A stretch of DNA of 64,000 nucleotides from Bubalus kerabau (GCF_029407905.1 NC_073626.1:106273982-106337981), one strand, 5' to 3'. Shown: positions 49,318 to 61,629, numbered from the stretch's first letter. Made by a program: numbers and translations. The notes: generated by a model not told the origin, from the sequence alone.

Positions 49318-49884
49318 AGAATATTCCCCTGTAGCCATTTTCATTGTTCTCAAGAACCATCAGGATGGTAAGAGTTTTTCCAGATGACAGAAAAGGTTTG
49401 GTAGAATGGGTGGGGTGAAGCAGTAGTGAGAATTGGTGGGAGAGAGGAATGTATGTGTAGAAAAAATATAAGGCTCTGTTTGTCTCATGGTCCCCTCACC
49501 TCTTTAACCAGATAAACTATGCTTTTATCTGTTCTATTACATATATTTGTATTCCTGGTGGATTTTATTTTTGAAAGGATTCCGTAGCTTAATTTTCTTT
49601 TTCAAAAGAAATGCTATCAGCAATATGCTGGTTGCCAGAGAGTATAAGATGAATATAGCTCTTTTCTTATAAATGTGCAGATGACAGTGACAAGGCAAAT
49701 AAGAGAAAAATAGCTGACCACATTTTAGAATGTCTTCTTAAGCACATAATTTGTGCAGTCTATATAATGAATGTGTTGCTTACTGGAAACCAGCATGTTG
49801 GACAGTGCAGATGTCATGTCATGCACAACATCACTGTCCCTTAAAATAGGTCTGCTCGGTTAGTGAATAAGGTGGCTATATTTT

Positions 49885-50000
49885 TTACCAGCTGTTTGAC
49901 CTTAGAACAGTCACTGAGCTTGATGAACCTGTGTGCCCAGATGTAAAATGTCAGAAATCATAGTGTTACAAGGATTAAATACAGCTGGTATACCTTCAGA
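49885..50000 (+). repeat. MIR fragment
   Basis: AGCTGTTTGACCTTAGAACAG, AGATGTAAAATGTCAG and TACAAGGATTAAATACAGC are in sense MIR order. Confidence 0.65.
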
Positions 50001-50221
50001 CCTCAGTGTATACACATGTATATATATATTCTATGTATTTAACATACAGAAAGCATTAGATGGAATCAGCAGGGCACTTCACACACCCTGTCATGATAGC
50101 CTTACAGTTAAGATGGCTAAGTTGATTGATAATTAGCTAACCGTCTTCCTTGAACGCATATGTACTCATGAATTCCTATTAGCTTTAAAGGGAGATCCTG
50201 AGTTTTTACAGAAAAATCACA

Positions 50222-50575
50222 GATCTGGATTCAGACAAACTTTATCTAAAAGTCTGATTTCTGTCATTTACTAGATTCTTGAGCAAATCACTTAAGCTCT
50301 GTAAGTTTCTATTTCCTCATCTACAAACTAGCTAGTCAACTAGGTGGGGTGTTTTTTTTTTTTTTTTTACTGAGCAGTGAAACATGTGGGCTCTTAGTTC
50401 CCCAAACAGGGGTCTAACCTATGCCACCTGCAGTGGAAGCATGGAGTCTTAACCACTGGACCACCAGGAAAGTTCTCAACTAGGATTTTGTGAGGATTAA
50501 ATTCTAGGCAACATTAGGGATCAAGTGTCAATCAGGGTATTTCGTATAGAGTAGATGATCAAAAAATATTCCTTC
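50222..50575 (+). repeat. MIR SINE interrupted by a CHR SINE
   Basis: Left part 50222-50344 has GATTTCTGTCATTTACTAG, GAGCAAATCACTTAAGCTC and TTCCTCATCTACAAAC. The right part from 50476 has TTTGTGAGGATTAAATTC and GAGTAGATGATCAAAAAATA. A CHR element separates them. Confidence 0.75.
50336..50484 (-). repeat. CHR SINE with 9-bp target duplication
   Basis: - strand CHR (50345-50475): an 18-base T run, GTGGGCTCTTAGTTCCCC, and an end CCACTGGACCACCAGG. TCAACTAGG flanks at 50336-50344 and 50476-50484. Confidence 0.9.
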
Positions 50576-51046
50576 TCTACTCTGGTAGGATACCACAGAC
50601 AAAAACCCAAAGCAAGTGTCCTAGAATTTTGGATGACAGAGAACAAAGAATAATTAAAAGAATAATGAGTGATAAGGATGAAATTTCAGTGTTACTTGGA
50701 TTTACCAAAATAGTGCACTGAAATGTACAAAATGATATTTGAAAGTGTTAACTCTTATGTTAAAAAAAAAAAGATTATATATATAGCACCTCTAGAAACA
50801 CTTGACAAGTCTTTAAATAAGCTGGAGAGGGAAAATTTTTTTTTGGAAAGGCAAAATACCTATATTCACATTATGAAATCACTGAACCTTGGAGTTTTAA
50901 AGATTGTTATGTCCAAATGTGGGTTCATTTCTGTTGTGTTGTTCTTGAGCAAAGAATTATTACATGAAAAGCATAGGCAAAGATTTCTTCTTTCTAATAA
51001 TTAGATTTATTCAACAAGTTAAGTAGGATGTATATGTGTATGCATG

Positions 51047-51507
51047 TGAGTGATATGTTTCTTTAATTGGAATATAATTGCTTTACAATGTTAGTTAGTT
51101 TCTCCTGTACAGCATTGTGAGTCAGCCTTCAGTTAGACATATAACTCCTCCCTCTTGAGCCTCCTCACCCCGACTCCATTCCACCTCTCTAGGTCATCAC
51201 AGAGCACTGAGCTGGGCTCCCTGAATATTACACAGCAGCTTCCCACTAGCTGTCTGTTTTATACATGGTAGTATATATATGCCCATGCTACTCTCTTAAT
51301 TCATACCCCTGTCTCCTCCCCCATCTGTGTCCACATCTCTGTTCTCTATGCCTGCAGCCCCTTGAGTCAGATGAAGTGAGGTGGATGAACCTGGAATCTG
51401 TCATACAGAGTGAAGTAAGTCAGAAAGAGAAAAGCAAATATCATATATTAATGCAATATATATATATATATATAAAATCTAGAAAAATGATACTGAGTGA
51501 TATGTTT
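51047..51507 (-). mobile_element. Ruminant L1 3' fragment with 5' inversion and 14-bp target duplication
   Basis: 51061 to about 51357 is the ruminant L1 3' UTR on the - strand, with CTAGGTCATCACAGAGCAC and GCAGCTTCCCACTAGCTG visible in antisense. About 51358-51493 is the adjoining upstream L1 sequence in the opposite, + strand orientation, with TGGATGAACCTGGAATCTG, CAGAGTGAAGTAAGTCAG and TCTAGAAAAATGATACTGA. TGAGTGATATGTTT flanks the unit perfectly at 51047-51060 and 51494-51507, so both halves belong to one insertion. This is the classic 5'-inversion product. An (AT)n run at about 51457-51474 has expanded inside. Confidence 0.85.
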
Positions 51508-53455
51508 TGAAGAAATAAGTTTGATATTACTGATCAGATTGTAGAGATTCTTGTGTTGTAAATGGCTAAAGGGCAAAGAGAGCTCATGATATTTAGAGGG
51601 AGAGGAGATGACACATTTCATGTAACCTGACAACTCTATAAAACCTTGGGACATTGTCTTGAGCTCCCCTGTTGGAAATTCTCTGTACCCTTTCATAGAA
51701 TGGGATCCAAATGAAAATGAATTCAACAGTCAGTCAGGTAGAATATTGTAGCCAAGTCTTTCCAAGGGCTTCCCAAATAAGGGAGATGTTGAATGAGGTC
51801 AGTTTCTAAGTTCACTTCTGATTATTTCTTTGATGACATACCTATATAAAGTTGATATAACATGCGTACAGAAATCAGTAAGATTAATAATGGGTAATAT
51901 TTTCAAGTTTAAGTGCAGAATATACTGGTAGCATTGAATATTAGCTCTAAAATGGGCATTTTAGAGAAGGAAGAATTTCAGTAACACCTTATAGAAGGAA
52001 GGAAATTTGGTCCCAATGGTTATTGTGGTCCAGTTGAATTCAGTTATTAGTCTAATAAAAGACAAAGTGATTTTGTGATGTGTGTGGCTTCTAAGAATCA
52101 AGAAGCAATCAGTTTTCTATGCTTCGTCTAGTGTTACTTAGACTCTTCCAGTGAACAGGGCTCTATTTAATCTTCCTCATTTGAGTGGCATACATAATCA
52201 GGGAAACTCTGGGAGTCATTTGAATAATCCGGCTAGTGTAACTGTGAATCTTCTTGAGAACGATGGAAAGGTTAAATGCTTTGCAACATGTGTATTCTGA
52301 GAGGAGCCCTGAGCGGCTGCTCTCTAGTTTCACTGAGAGCAGAACTTGGGCCAAAAGTACTAGCTATGTTTTATAGGGCTTAATACACTCCCATTCCAAG
52401 GTGATTGCCAGTTATTATGTGATCATGAGAAGATAGACTTTAATTTCAGTGAGCATTAGCATCGTCAGCAACAAGCCTTTTTGCATGTGGTGTGCCAGGT
52501 GCTGCATAAAATATGTTAAACTAGCACACCGCCTGCTTCTCCGTGTGCTTACTCTGCGAAGCGCAATGCAGGCTATTTTAAATATAAGTAAATCTGAAAG
52601 GTATGGTGATTAATAACAGCAGCCAGAGTCATGCCTTCCATTCACATACCACATTCTGGTTTACAAAGCTCTTAGGCGAGCAGAACATTCCTCCCAGGAA
52701 GGTGATGGATCCTGTGAGGCAGAAATGTTTCTGGTACCACTTTCCCTGAAGGGAATTGAGTCTGTATTTTTACTGAAGAATCATCATAAGATGCAGCTTA
52801 AAGGATGTGATCACAGCAAAGGGACCCAACCAGAGAGAAAATTCCAACTGGAAATAAGAAGCTAGATCATTTTGCTGAGTTTTGATGTGGAAAAGGGTTG
52901 GGGGGAGATCAAGGTACAGGATATATGGAAGATTTAATGAAGCATATAATGTGGAAAGAAGGAGAGACATATACTTAAGCCCTGAAATGAAGACTGCCAA
53001 GTTTATTCAGGTGTCCAGTGCATTATCAGTAGTGAAAAGAAGTGAACTGACATTTCCTTGCTAATACTTGCCTTTCGCTCGTAGCTTGGTGCTTAGCTCT
53101 TGTATCCCTTCAGATGAATAGGACATGACTCCCTCTTGATTGTAAGCTATCACACACCTGTTTCCCCATTATTTTCCTGCTGTCTTTCTGTATAGGTTTA
53201 GAGTCAAATTCTTTCCTCTTACCTCCTATTTACTACCTTCGCCTCTAAAAAACAGTACTTAGGATTATGCTTTTTCAATAGTCCTTTCTGAATAATGTCA
53301 CTGGCATTAGACAAGTAGGTCATTTATTTTAAATAGTACATTGTGGTAAGATACTGCCTTTAGTTTATTCCATACCTCTGTATCTTACCCAGACAGAGTT
53401 ATGTATAAAGAAACCTTTTAAATTACATATAAAGTCATAATTTTGTGTGTGTATA
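51508..53455. other. Repeat-poor intronic stretch
   Basis: No recognised repeat or gene. Ordinary AT-rich sequence. Confidence 0.5.
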
Positions 53456-54164
53456 TCCTGTATCAGTTCAGTTCAGTTCAGTCACTCAGTCATGTCCGAC
53501 TCTTTGCGACCCCATAAACTGCAGCACGCCAGGCCTCTCTGTCCATCACCAACTCCTGGAGTTTATTCAACCTCATGTCCATTGAGTCAGTGATCTCATC
53601 CAACCATCTCATCCTCTGTTGTCCCCTTCTCCTCCCGCCTTCAATCTTTCCCAGCATCAGGGTCTTTTCCAAGGAGTCAGTTCTTTGCATCAGGTGGCCA
53701 AAGGATTGGTGTCTCAGCTTCAACATCAGTCCTTCCAGTGAATATTCAGGACTGATTTTCCTAAGGGACTCTCAAGAGTCTTCTCCAGTGCCACAGTTCA
53801 AAAGCATCAATTCTTCAGTGCTCAGCTTTCTTTATAGTCCAACTCTCACATCCATACATAACTACTGGAAAAACCATAGCTTTGACTAGATAAACCTTTG
53901 TTGGCAAAATAATGTCTTTGCTTTTTAATATGCCGTCTAGGTTGGTCATAACTTTTCTTCCAAGGAGTAAGTGTCTTTTAATTTCATGGCTGTAGTCGCT
54001 ATCTGCAGTGATTTTGGAGCCCCCCAAAATAAAGTCTTATCACTGTTTCCACTTTTTCCCCATCTATTTGCCATGAAGTGATGGGACCAGATTCCATGAT
54101 CTTAGTTTTTTGAATGTTGAGTTTTAACCCAACTTTTTTACTCTCCTCTTTCACTGTCCCGTAT
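53456..54164 (-). mobile_element. 5'-truncated BovB LINE
   Basis: About 693 bp (53464-54156) of the BovB 3' region on the - strand. The tail (AGTTC)n is at 53464-53480. RT C-terminal remnants such as KRHLLLGRKVMTNLDG and VFPVVMYGCESWTIKKAEH are broken by frameshifts. TCCTGTAT (53456-53463) and TCCCGTAT (54157-54164) may be a target duplication with one mismatch. Confidence 0.92.
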
Positions 54165-55042
54165 ATACATGTCTATTTTCAATGCTTTATGTATTTTTCA
54201 GTCATTTGACTTATAAGATTCTTAAACATGGGGATGCATTAATGGCTCTTTACACCCTACAGGACCAGCACATTTCTCTACTGTTGATTTGTAATAAATA
54301 GTATCTGTATGGCAGCTGCAGAACCATCACTAAGCTTGGGTTAGTGTTCAGCTTACATCTTTTTTTCCTAAGAGAAATGGATTATAATTGGTGCTTACTA
54401 TCTAACTGTCTTGTTTAGCTCACTTACAGAACACCTCAGAAGAAATTTGGAACTTAAAGGGCAGTGCAGAAACTCATTGTCAGTTCAGCGTGGAGAAGCT
54501 TACTTAACACCTCTGCAGCCAGGTCTGGCTTGTGTTAGTACTACCAGGGGCTCACTCTCACAAGTGCTCCAGCCTCTCATCAGAAGGGCAGGAGGAAACT
54601 GAGGTGCAGACAGACAGAGTATACAGATGACAAGGCAAGCGTTCAAACAGCGTGGAGATGCTTGAGAGAAAACTAGATGAGTCTTGAAATACGAGCTTCA
54701 GTGTAAACATCCCCAAAGACCAAGTGGATGAAATTGAAGGAAAAGATGAGAAACTTGAAAGAGGAAGACAGATAAATTTGAAACAAGTGTTTCTGTGACT
54801 GGAGGGGCATGCATAAAGTGGTTTAAAAGCATTTCTGAGGAAGCCAGCTATGTCAAAATCAGGGGTTCTTGACAGAGGACTTGAATGGGAATGGGGCATT
54901 TTTAACGCCAGGCTTTGGAAGAAGGAGGAAGTTGCACTCATCACCATATTGAGAATATTCCGCACCCATATTATTGCAGGGGCTGTTCATGAGTATGACA
55001 TCAGGATTGTCCCCCGCTCCCCCACCACCACCACCACCACCA

Positions 55043-55092
<50 letters not shown>

Positions 55093-56860
55093 AGGAAGAG
55101 GAAAGGACCAGAAGAGTTTTGAATAGATTTGTAAACAAATGTCTGAGTTGGAGCATCAAAATTCGGCAGACACAGGGGACAAGAAACCTCAGAGACAGTC
55201 AGTTAACCAGAGAGATGGTGATGAAGTGAAAAAGCCCACGGAGTGGGCAGACCACATAGTAGTTGAACCTGTCAACTCTGTAATGGAATGAGAGTCAAGT
55301 GTTTCTATGGTTGAAGAAGACCAGAGGTCAAGTGAAGAAAGTCGTAGAAGGACAGGAGCTGATAGTTAAGGATAAATATTTTTGAAATGTTTAAGTAGCA
55401 AGCAACTGGGTACTGGAATTTGAAGTAAATGTATAATTAGATAGAAGATAACAGGGTAAAAGAGAATGAAGGAAAACTCTCTGAACGTGGAATTAAAAAT
55501 CATTGTCTGAGAAATGTTATGTTTTACATATGAGTTTTACAGCATATATAAGCCCTAAAATAAGAATATGTGACATATGCCCTTATCAGTTCACATTTAA
55601 AAGCATCTCAAAATTAATATCCCTAGGATAAAAATAATATAACTAGGTGTTGACTCTGTTGGAAATTAATGTAGATGATGATCTGTATGGATCCATATGA
55701 ATGAATCAGATTTTGAAGTCATTTCTTTCTCTCTCAATAAATGTATTATTCTGCACACACCACTTCATTTTGGCCAGCAATAAGTCCAGCTCTGCGCTGC
55801 AGTGGAATGTTTTAAGCTGAAATGTGCATTGGAATCTGTTTGTTTGCAGCAGATGATTTGACTAAGCTTTGATGCACAGTCACTTTTTGACATTTGTGTA
55901 TTTCCGCAGTGAACAATGTAAACTCATTTTCTGAGCACTTTGATTACTTGCGCATAGCAGTGCCCATGGCATGTGACACAAAAGAGCACTCTATCCACTA
56001 ATCAGATAGATATGCTTCAAGCGTATTTACACAAAATAATGAAAACAGCTGTTAGATACCTTTAAACTTGAGTGTGTTTTGTTATTAATCTACTAGCCTG
56101 TACACATGACACTATAATTCTTCGCTCACTCAAGTTGCCTTTAATGACACAGTAATAAAACTGAGAGGGATGAAAGTAATGGAATTGTAGAATGTAATGC
56201 CTCAATTGTTCTACAGTGTCTTCCTTTTTGCCAAAATAAACCACAATTAGGTCCATATGGTGTTTTGAAGTTTTCAAGCAATGACCCTAATAAAAAGTAA
56301 TGAATTTCTGACAAAAGAAAGCATGGCTCTCTTTTAAGCGGTTATCTTCACTATTGATCTAGATATGATTGCAGACTGATACGCTTATAGAAGAAGAAAG
56401 GTTCAATGTTCTTGGTACAAGTGCTTTTACTGGGAATTATTTTGTGCATAAGTAATTCAGATTTTAAAAGTAGAAATATTGCAATCCATCAGTTATGACT
56501 CTCATGTTTTAAAGATCTATTATTTAAAGGGAGGAAGTAGATATTCAAAAACAGGGCATTTCATAGGCATATGACACTGTGGGGATCATCACATAGAAAA
56601 GGCTGCGGGAGTTTGGGGGATATCATGTTCTTGTGTACATTGGGTGTTTGAGGTTCTGGTTTTGTTTGTTTGGAATTTTATGGATTTCAAACTGCTTCAA
56701 GGGCTGTTGACATTTTATTTCAAGTACACCTACCTCATCTTCAACCTATATATCTAACTGTAACACTGAAGTTATTTGATTAGAAATTGATTTAAAAAAT
56801 AGTATCAGAGTAAACAAGATCCTAGAATATCCTTAATATTAATAAAGCTTTAAAGGCAGC
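54165..56860. other. Mostly unique intronic stretch
   Basis: Apart from the compound microsatellite at 55016-55090 nothing is recognised. A 135-codon - strand open frame (54965-54558) is Ser-rich and low-complexity in character and not convincing as a gene. 55700-56300 has no visible repeat. Confidence 0.45.
55016..55090. repeat. Compound (ACC)n-(AC)n microsatellite
   Basis: CCACCACCACC units at 55021-55045 lead directly into a CA dinucleotide run to 55090. Confidence 0.96.
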
Positions 56861-57126
56861 CTGCTGCTGCTGCTGCTGCTGCTAAGTCACTTCAGTCGTG
56901 TCCGACTCTGTGCGACCCCATGGACAGCAGCCCACCAGGCTCCCCCGTCCCTGGGATTCTCCAGGCAAGAACACTGGAGTGGGTTGCCATTTCCTTCTCC
57001 AGTGCATGAAAGTGAAAAGTGAAAGTGAAGTCGCTCAGTCATGTCCAACTCTTAGCGACCCCATGAACTGCAGCCCACCAGGCTCCTCCGTCCATGGGAT
57101 TTTCCAGGCAAGAGTACTGGAGTGGG
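56861..57126 (-). repeat. BOV-A2 SINE
   Basis: - strand BOV-A2 with an expanded (TGC)n tail at 56861-56883, the first unit, the link CAGTGCATGAAAGTG, and the second unit, ending at GAGTACTGGAGTGGG. The terminal GTGCCATTGCCTTCTCC part is missing. No clear target duplication. Confidence 0.92.
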
Positions 57127-57264
57127 CCTAGAATCTTGAAAATAGATTAAATTAGAAAGACATAAACTGAAGAATAGATTATAAGAGCTTTACTGGGACA
57201 GGTATGAGGGAAAGAAAGTAAAGATATGCAAGGAAGAGGAATAAGATCTTTTTCACCAGGAATT

Positions 57265-57440
57265 CCTGGATTTGAATCTGATCAGCAGCATACCATCATT
57301 TTCCTTGTGTTTAGTGTACTTTTCTGAATCCTGGCTTCCTCATCCAAGAGATGGGTTATATTATAAGGATTAAGTTACTATGTATAATACATCTAACAAA
57401 TTGTCTGGCAAGTGGTAGATACTCAGTGAATGCAGTAGTT
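57265..57440 (+). repeat. MIR SINE
   Basis: GGATTTGAATCTGATCAGC, CTGGCTTCCTCATCC, ATAAGGATTAAGTTACTATG, AGTGGTAGATACTCAGTGAAT in sense MIR order. Confidence 0.72.
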
Positions 57441-57831
57441 TATTATTATCATAATCATTATTAGGCTTCTAAAGTAATTCATTAGAATGATAGACTTACC
57501 GTGGTATGTGTGTTGAATTCAGTTATATGATTCTGTACATATTTATTGAGTCCCTACTATGTGTCAGGAATGTTATGCTACCATGGAAAATATAATACTA
57601 ATAAAATTAGTTTTAAGATATATTATTTTCCAGTGGGCCTGTAAAAGTTAGACTCTAAAGAGAACAAATGTGGAGGTAAAAACAAATTTATTTGTAAATA
57701 GTGAAGATGAGAATAATTTATCCTGAGTGGGACACAGAAAGCTAGAGAATGGGGAGGAAGAGGGAGCATTTGAGGTGAAGGCTCAGCGTTGAAAAGAAGA
57801 GGGTGACTTTAGGGATTAATGAAGGACGTGC

Positions 57832-57965
57832 TGTGCTTAGTTGCTCAGTCGTCTCTGACTCTTTGTGACCCCATGGACTGTATGTAGCCCGCCAAGCTTC
57901 TCTGTCCATGGGATTCTCCAGGCAGAATACTGGAGAATCCTGGATTACCACGCCCTCCTCTAGGA
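57832..57965 (-). repeat. BovA fragment
   Basis: GCTTAGTTGCTCAGTCGTC, CTCCAGGCAGAATACTGGAG and ACGCCCTCCTCTAGG, with a small internal duplication of GAATCCTGGA near 57941. The tRNA-like head is absent. Confidence 0.85.
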
Positions 57966-59553
57966 CTAAGCTCAGAAGGACATGGTGTGAGAAAGAGTAG
58001 GAGAAGTCTGTGAGAAAGTCAGATCCACAAAGCCGCTGGATGACTATGCTGTGCTCTATCACACTGACTACTACATAGACAATGAGAATAAAATGTGATC
58101 TTGCCTTCAAAGACTAAGAACTGCCACCAAAATATTGTGAGAATGAGGCTTACAGCCTCGCTGTGTCAGATGCACCTAGTTCACCTGGCCAAGGGGCAAC
58201 ATCAGTTCTTTTTTGTTTTTCATTTGTTTAGACACATTTTTAAATCAATAAGGTGAATGAACAAATAACAAATATGTTTGCAGAACATTTTCCTATCTTA
58301 ATGTAAATAGTGAAAAAATAAAGTTTCAGCCTACTGTTAGCCTATATTATCCCACATTCCAAATGAGTTAACTCTGAATTTGTGATGTTTGATCATATGC
58401 TGGTCAAAGGGATTTCCTTCTTTGCAAAGCTCTTCTCACTTCTTACTATTGCAATTGACCCTTTAAGAGCATGGGTTTGAATGGCTCAGATCACCTATTC
58501 ATAGATTTTCTTTCAATAAGTATATTGGGGAAGTTTTTGGAGGGTTTTGACAAATTGAAAGAGCTCATAGATGAAATGTGTACCATAGAAATATCAGAAA
58601 TTTAGGTATATGCATAAAAATATGTAGATATACATATAACAACAAAATTATTAATTTACTGTTCATGTTATTAGTAAGTTTTCTGGCAAGCAGTAATCTG
58701 ATTAAGTTCTGGGTGAGTCAAAGTTAGCACTCAGGTTTTTGGCTGCACAAGGGGTTGGCTCAAAGGTCAACTGTATTTTAATCTGTGTAATAAAAACCAG
58801 AATTTTATCCTTATTAGCATGTTATGGACAATTCATTGTGTAATTGATCAAAAGTTTCCATTGTATAGTTGCAATGTTCTTATCTCATTGAGGTTGAACT
58901 ATAGATCATAACCGCTCTTACTTTTAGGATATTTTGAGAGATTATGGCTGATTAGATGTGAAACATACTTTAAACTGGGAAAACTACTTTAAAATTGGTT
59001 TGAAGATTGATCATACTCTTTCAAATAATTACATTTTATTCCGAAGTAATATCCTTCTTATAAAAGTGTGTGTATTCACCATTTTAAAGATTTGTAGAGT
59101 ATAGGTTAGATACCAAGCTCCATGTCAGGCACTGGAAATACAGTGATGCTACTGGTGTGACGTGACTGACTGTTCAGTGTAGATACATAACACTTATCTG
59201 CCTAATGTTTTTCCCCATAAAGTCTGTTGACTTACTTTGTCAATAATAGAAAATCTCAGACCTTTTGCAATCCTTCTATACTACTTTAGGTCCATATAAC
59301 TTTCATTTTAATGTCAGTATTATTGGCAGATCTTTGTTCTTTGAAGAGTACATTTGATTTGGGGAATTAGTCAAATAGTATTAGTATTTCACTCCAATAG
59401 TCAAATAGTATTTGGGAAGCTATTTCATCGCGAGTTTGGAGCTGAATACCATGGACCAAAGCTTTGAATCCTGAAAGACAAGGGACTGTTAGTTTATAAG
59501 GCAGTTGTTTGCTTGGTTTTATTTTGTTTATTTCTTTATTTGATAATGCTTAA
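57966..59553. other. Repeat-poor intronic stretch
   Basis: No recognised element. L2-like text near 59110-59150 (CATGTCAGGCACTGGAAATAC) is possible but short. Confidence 0.45.
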
Positions 59554-59832
59554 CTTAATCAGGGGGCTTCTCTCGTGGCTCAGATGGTATTACCTGCAGT
59601 GCAGGAGACTGGAGTTTCGATCCCTGGGTTGGGAAGATCCCCTAGAGGAGGGCATGGCTACCCACTGCAGCATTGCCTGGGAAACCCCATGGACAGAGGA
59701 GCCTGCCAGGCTACAGTTCATGGGGTTGCAAAGAGTCGGACATGACTGTGTGACTAACACAAACATGCACGTGAGCATGTGCGCATTCACACGCGCGTGC
59801 ACATGTGCGCACACACACACAGCTTGATCAGG
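59554..59832 (+). repeat. Bov-tA SINE with long CA-rich tail
   Basis: Sense head GGGGCTTCTCTCGTGGCTC (59563), body, and tail after ATGACTGTGTGACTAACAC. The tail grows into an alternating purine-pyrimidine tract up to 59821. Flanks CTTAATCAGG (59554-59563) and CTTGATCAGG (59823-59832) are a 10-bp target duplication with one mismatch, placing the tract inside the insertion. Confidence 0.9.
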
Positions 59833-60420
59833 AAGCCCATTTCAGAAACAATAATAGGCTCACTTCCCAAGGTGATTGGTTTGTAAATGTCAAATCCTCA
59901 TGAGACATATACCTTCAAGTTTATTACTTTCTCATTTTTTGAAGTTCATTAGTTTTTAAAAAGTTTTGCCCTTTACATGATGTCAGGTGCATTATTCACG
60001 TGAAGAGTATTTTCAGGCCTCTTGACTTTGGCCAAGCAATTGCCTTTATTGTCCCTAATTCTGCATTATTTGTTTGTCTTTGAACCTTAAAAAAAAAAAG
60101 TTGTTTCATACATCAAGAATTTTTTTCTAAAGTAATTTAATCTATAAAAATGTTCTTGAAGCATTGGATCTCAGTGCCATAAATTCATTATGATCAGTGT
60201 GCTCTCTCATCAGCCTGTTTGTGTTGTCTGTTGGGGAATGTGGTTACAGAAAAGCAGTTCGTTTACCAATTTTTTCCCACCTTATAATAACTTAATATTT
60301 TTGCATTGCTATACCAAATAGTTTTTCTTCACTTTAAATCTAATAGCTTTATTAGAGTAAGATTTTTATATTGATTGTTCTTAACTGGGTTTTCTCTTAA
60401 TATTCAATGTTTTCTTTTGA

Positions 60421-60560
60421 TGTGTGGATATATATACACACATACATATCAATATATGTATATATATATATACACACATACATATCAATATATGTATATA
60501 TATATATATACACACATCATATATGTGTATATATATGTGTACATCATCATATGTAAGTAT
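60421..60560. repeat. Compound TA/CA repeat with 36-bp higher-order unit
   Basis: A unit starting ACACACATACATATCAATAT occurs at 60436 and again at 60472 (period 36), with a partial third at about 60510. It is embedded in TA-rich simple repeat. Confidence 0.9.
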
Positions 60561-60705
60561 ATGCACACACTGTCTTTTGTTTAAAAGTTTCCTGTAAGTA
60601 CAATAAAGCCCTACGATATATAATGTGCCTATGATAATAACTTAGATAATCTATAACTGACTAAAATTAAGATCCTCTTCCAGGAGTGGCGTTTAGTTAG
60701 GAACT

Positions 60706-60987
60706 AGTGCCTCAAGGCAGTGGCACCCCACTCCAGTACTCTTGCCTGGAGAATCCCATGGATGGAGGAGCCTGGTAGGCTGCAGTCCGTGGGGTCGCTA
60801 AGAGTCGGACACAACTGAGCGACTTCACTTTCACTTTTCACTTTCATGCATTGGAGAAGGAAATGGCAACCCACTCCAGTGTTCTTGCCTGGAAAATCCC
60901 AGGGATGGGGGAGCCTGGTGGGCTGCAGTCCATGGGGTTGCACGGAGTCGGACACGACTGAAGCGACTTAGCAGCAGTGCCTCCAGG
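60706..60987 (+). repeat. BOV-A2 SINE with 12-bp target duplication
   Basis: Full dimer (about 60718-60975) with a short (CAG)n tail. Flanks are AGTGCCTCAAGG (60706-60717) and AGTGCCTCCAGG (60976-60987). Confidence 0.94.
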
Positions 60988-61590
60988 TGAGTTCCCCCAT
61001 ATGTAGTGAATTTTGTGGAAAATGTGTTTTCCAACACTTCAGAATGACTGAAGATTATTGCTTTTCTTAAACTCACAAAACTGCAGGCTTTCATTATTTT
61101 GTTACATTGTTTTTCAAATAACTTGATTGAGATAACTGATATGCAGTAAGCTAAAAGTAAAGTTTACAAGCTGATTAGTTTTGACATATGTATATGCCTA
61201 TGAAACCATCATCTCAGTGAGATAGTGAACATACACATCACCCCCAAAATTTCCTCATGTTCCTTTTAATCCCTTGTCACTGCTCGCTACCCCACTCCCA
61301 TCCTTATTCTCAGGCACTGCTGAATACTTTCTGTCACTACAAACGAGTTTGGATTTCCTGTAATTCTATAAAAATGGAAGCGTATTGTATATACAGCTTC
61401 TTGTGTGATTTCTTTCATTCAGCATGATTATTTTAGATCCATGCTGGTTGTGTATTTCACTAGTTCATTCCTTATTGGTGCTGATTAGTAGTTCATTGTA
61501 TAGATATGTCACAGTTTATTTGTATATTTGTTGGTGGACACTTGGATCATTTTTAACTTTTGGATATTACAAATTAAGCTTTACTACTAT

Positions 61591-61629
61591 AAAATATTTG
61601 TGTACAAAATATTTGTACACAAATATTTT
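61591..61629. other. Perfect 16-bp inverted repeat in L1 3' UTR
   Basis: Arms AAAATATTTGTGTACA (61591-61606) and TGTACACAAATATTTT (61614-61629) are exact reverse complements with a 7-base AT spacer. Confidence 0.9.

Larger units (their letters stand above)
47215..49884. other. Mostly unique intronic stretch
   Basis: It holds a (GT)n, a GTTTT-rich run near 48729-48753 and an (ATC)n repeat. The part 47550-48150 is more GC-rich than its surroundings but has no recognisable protein match. Confidence 0.5.

Noticed and set aside
54558..54965. 135-codon Ser-rich - strand open frame
   Set aside because: Low-complexity composition without a motif; antisense of purine-rich DNA, not convincing as a gene.
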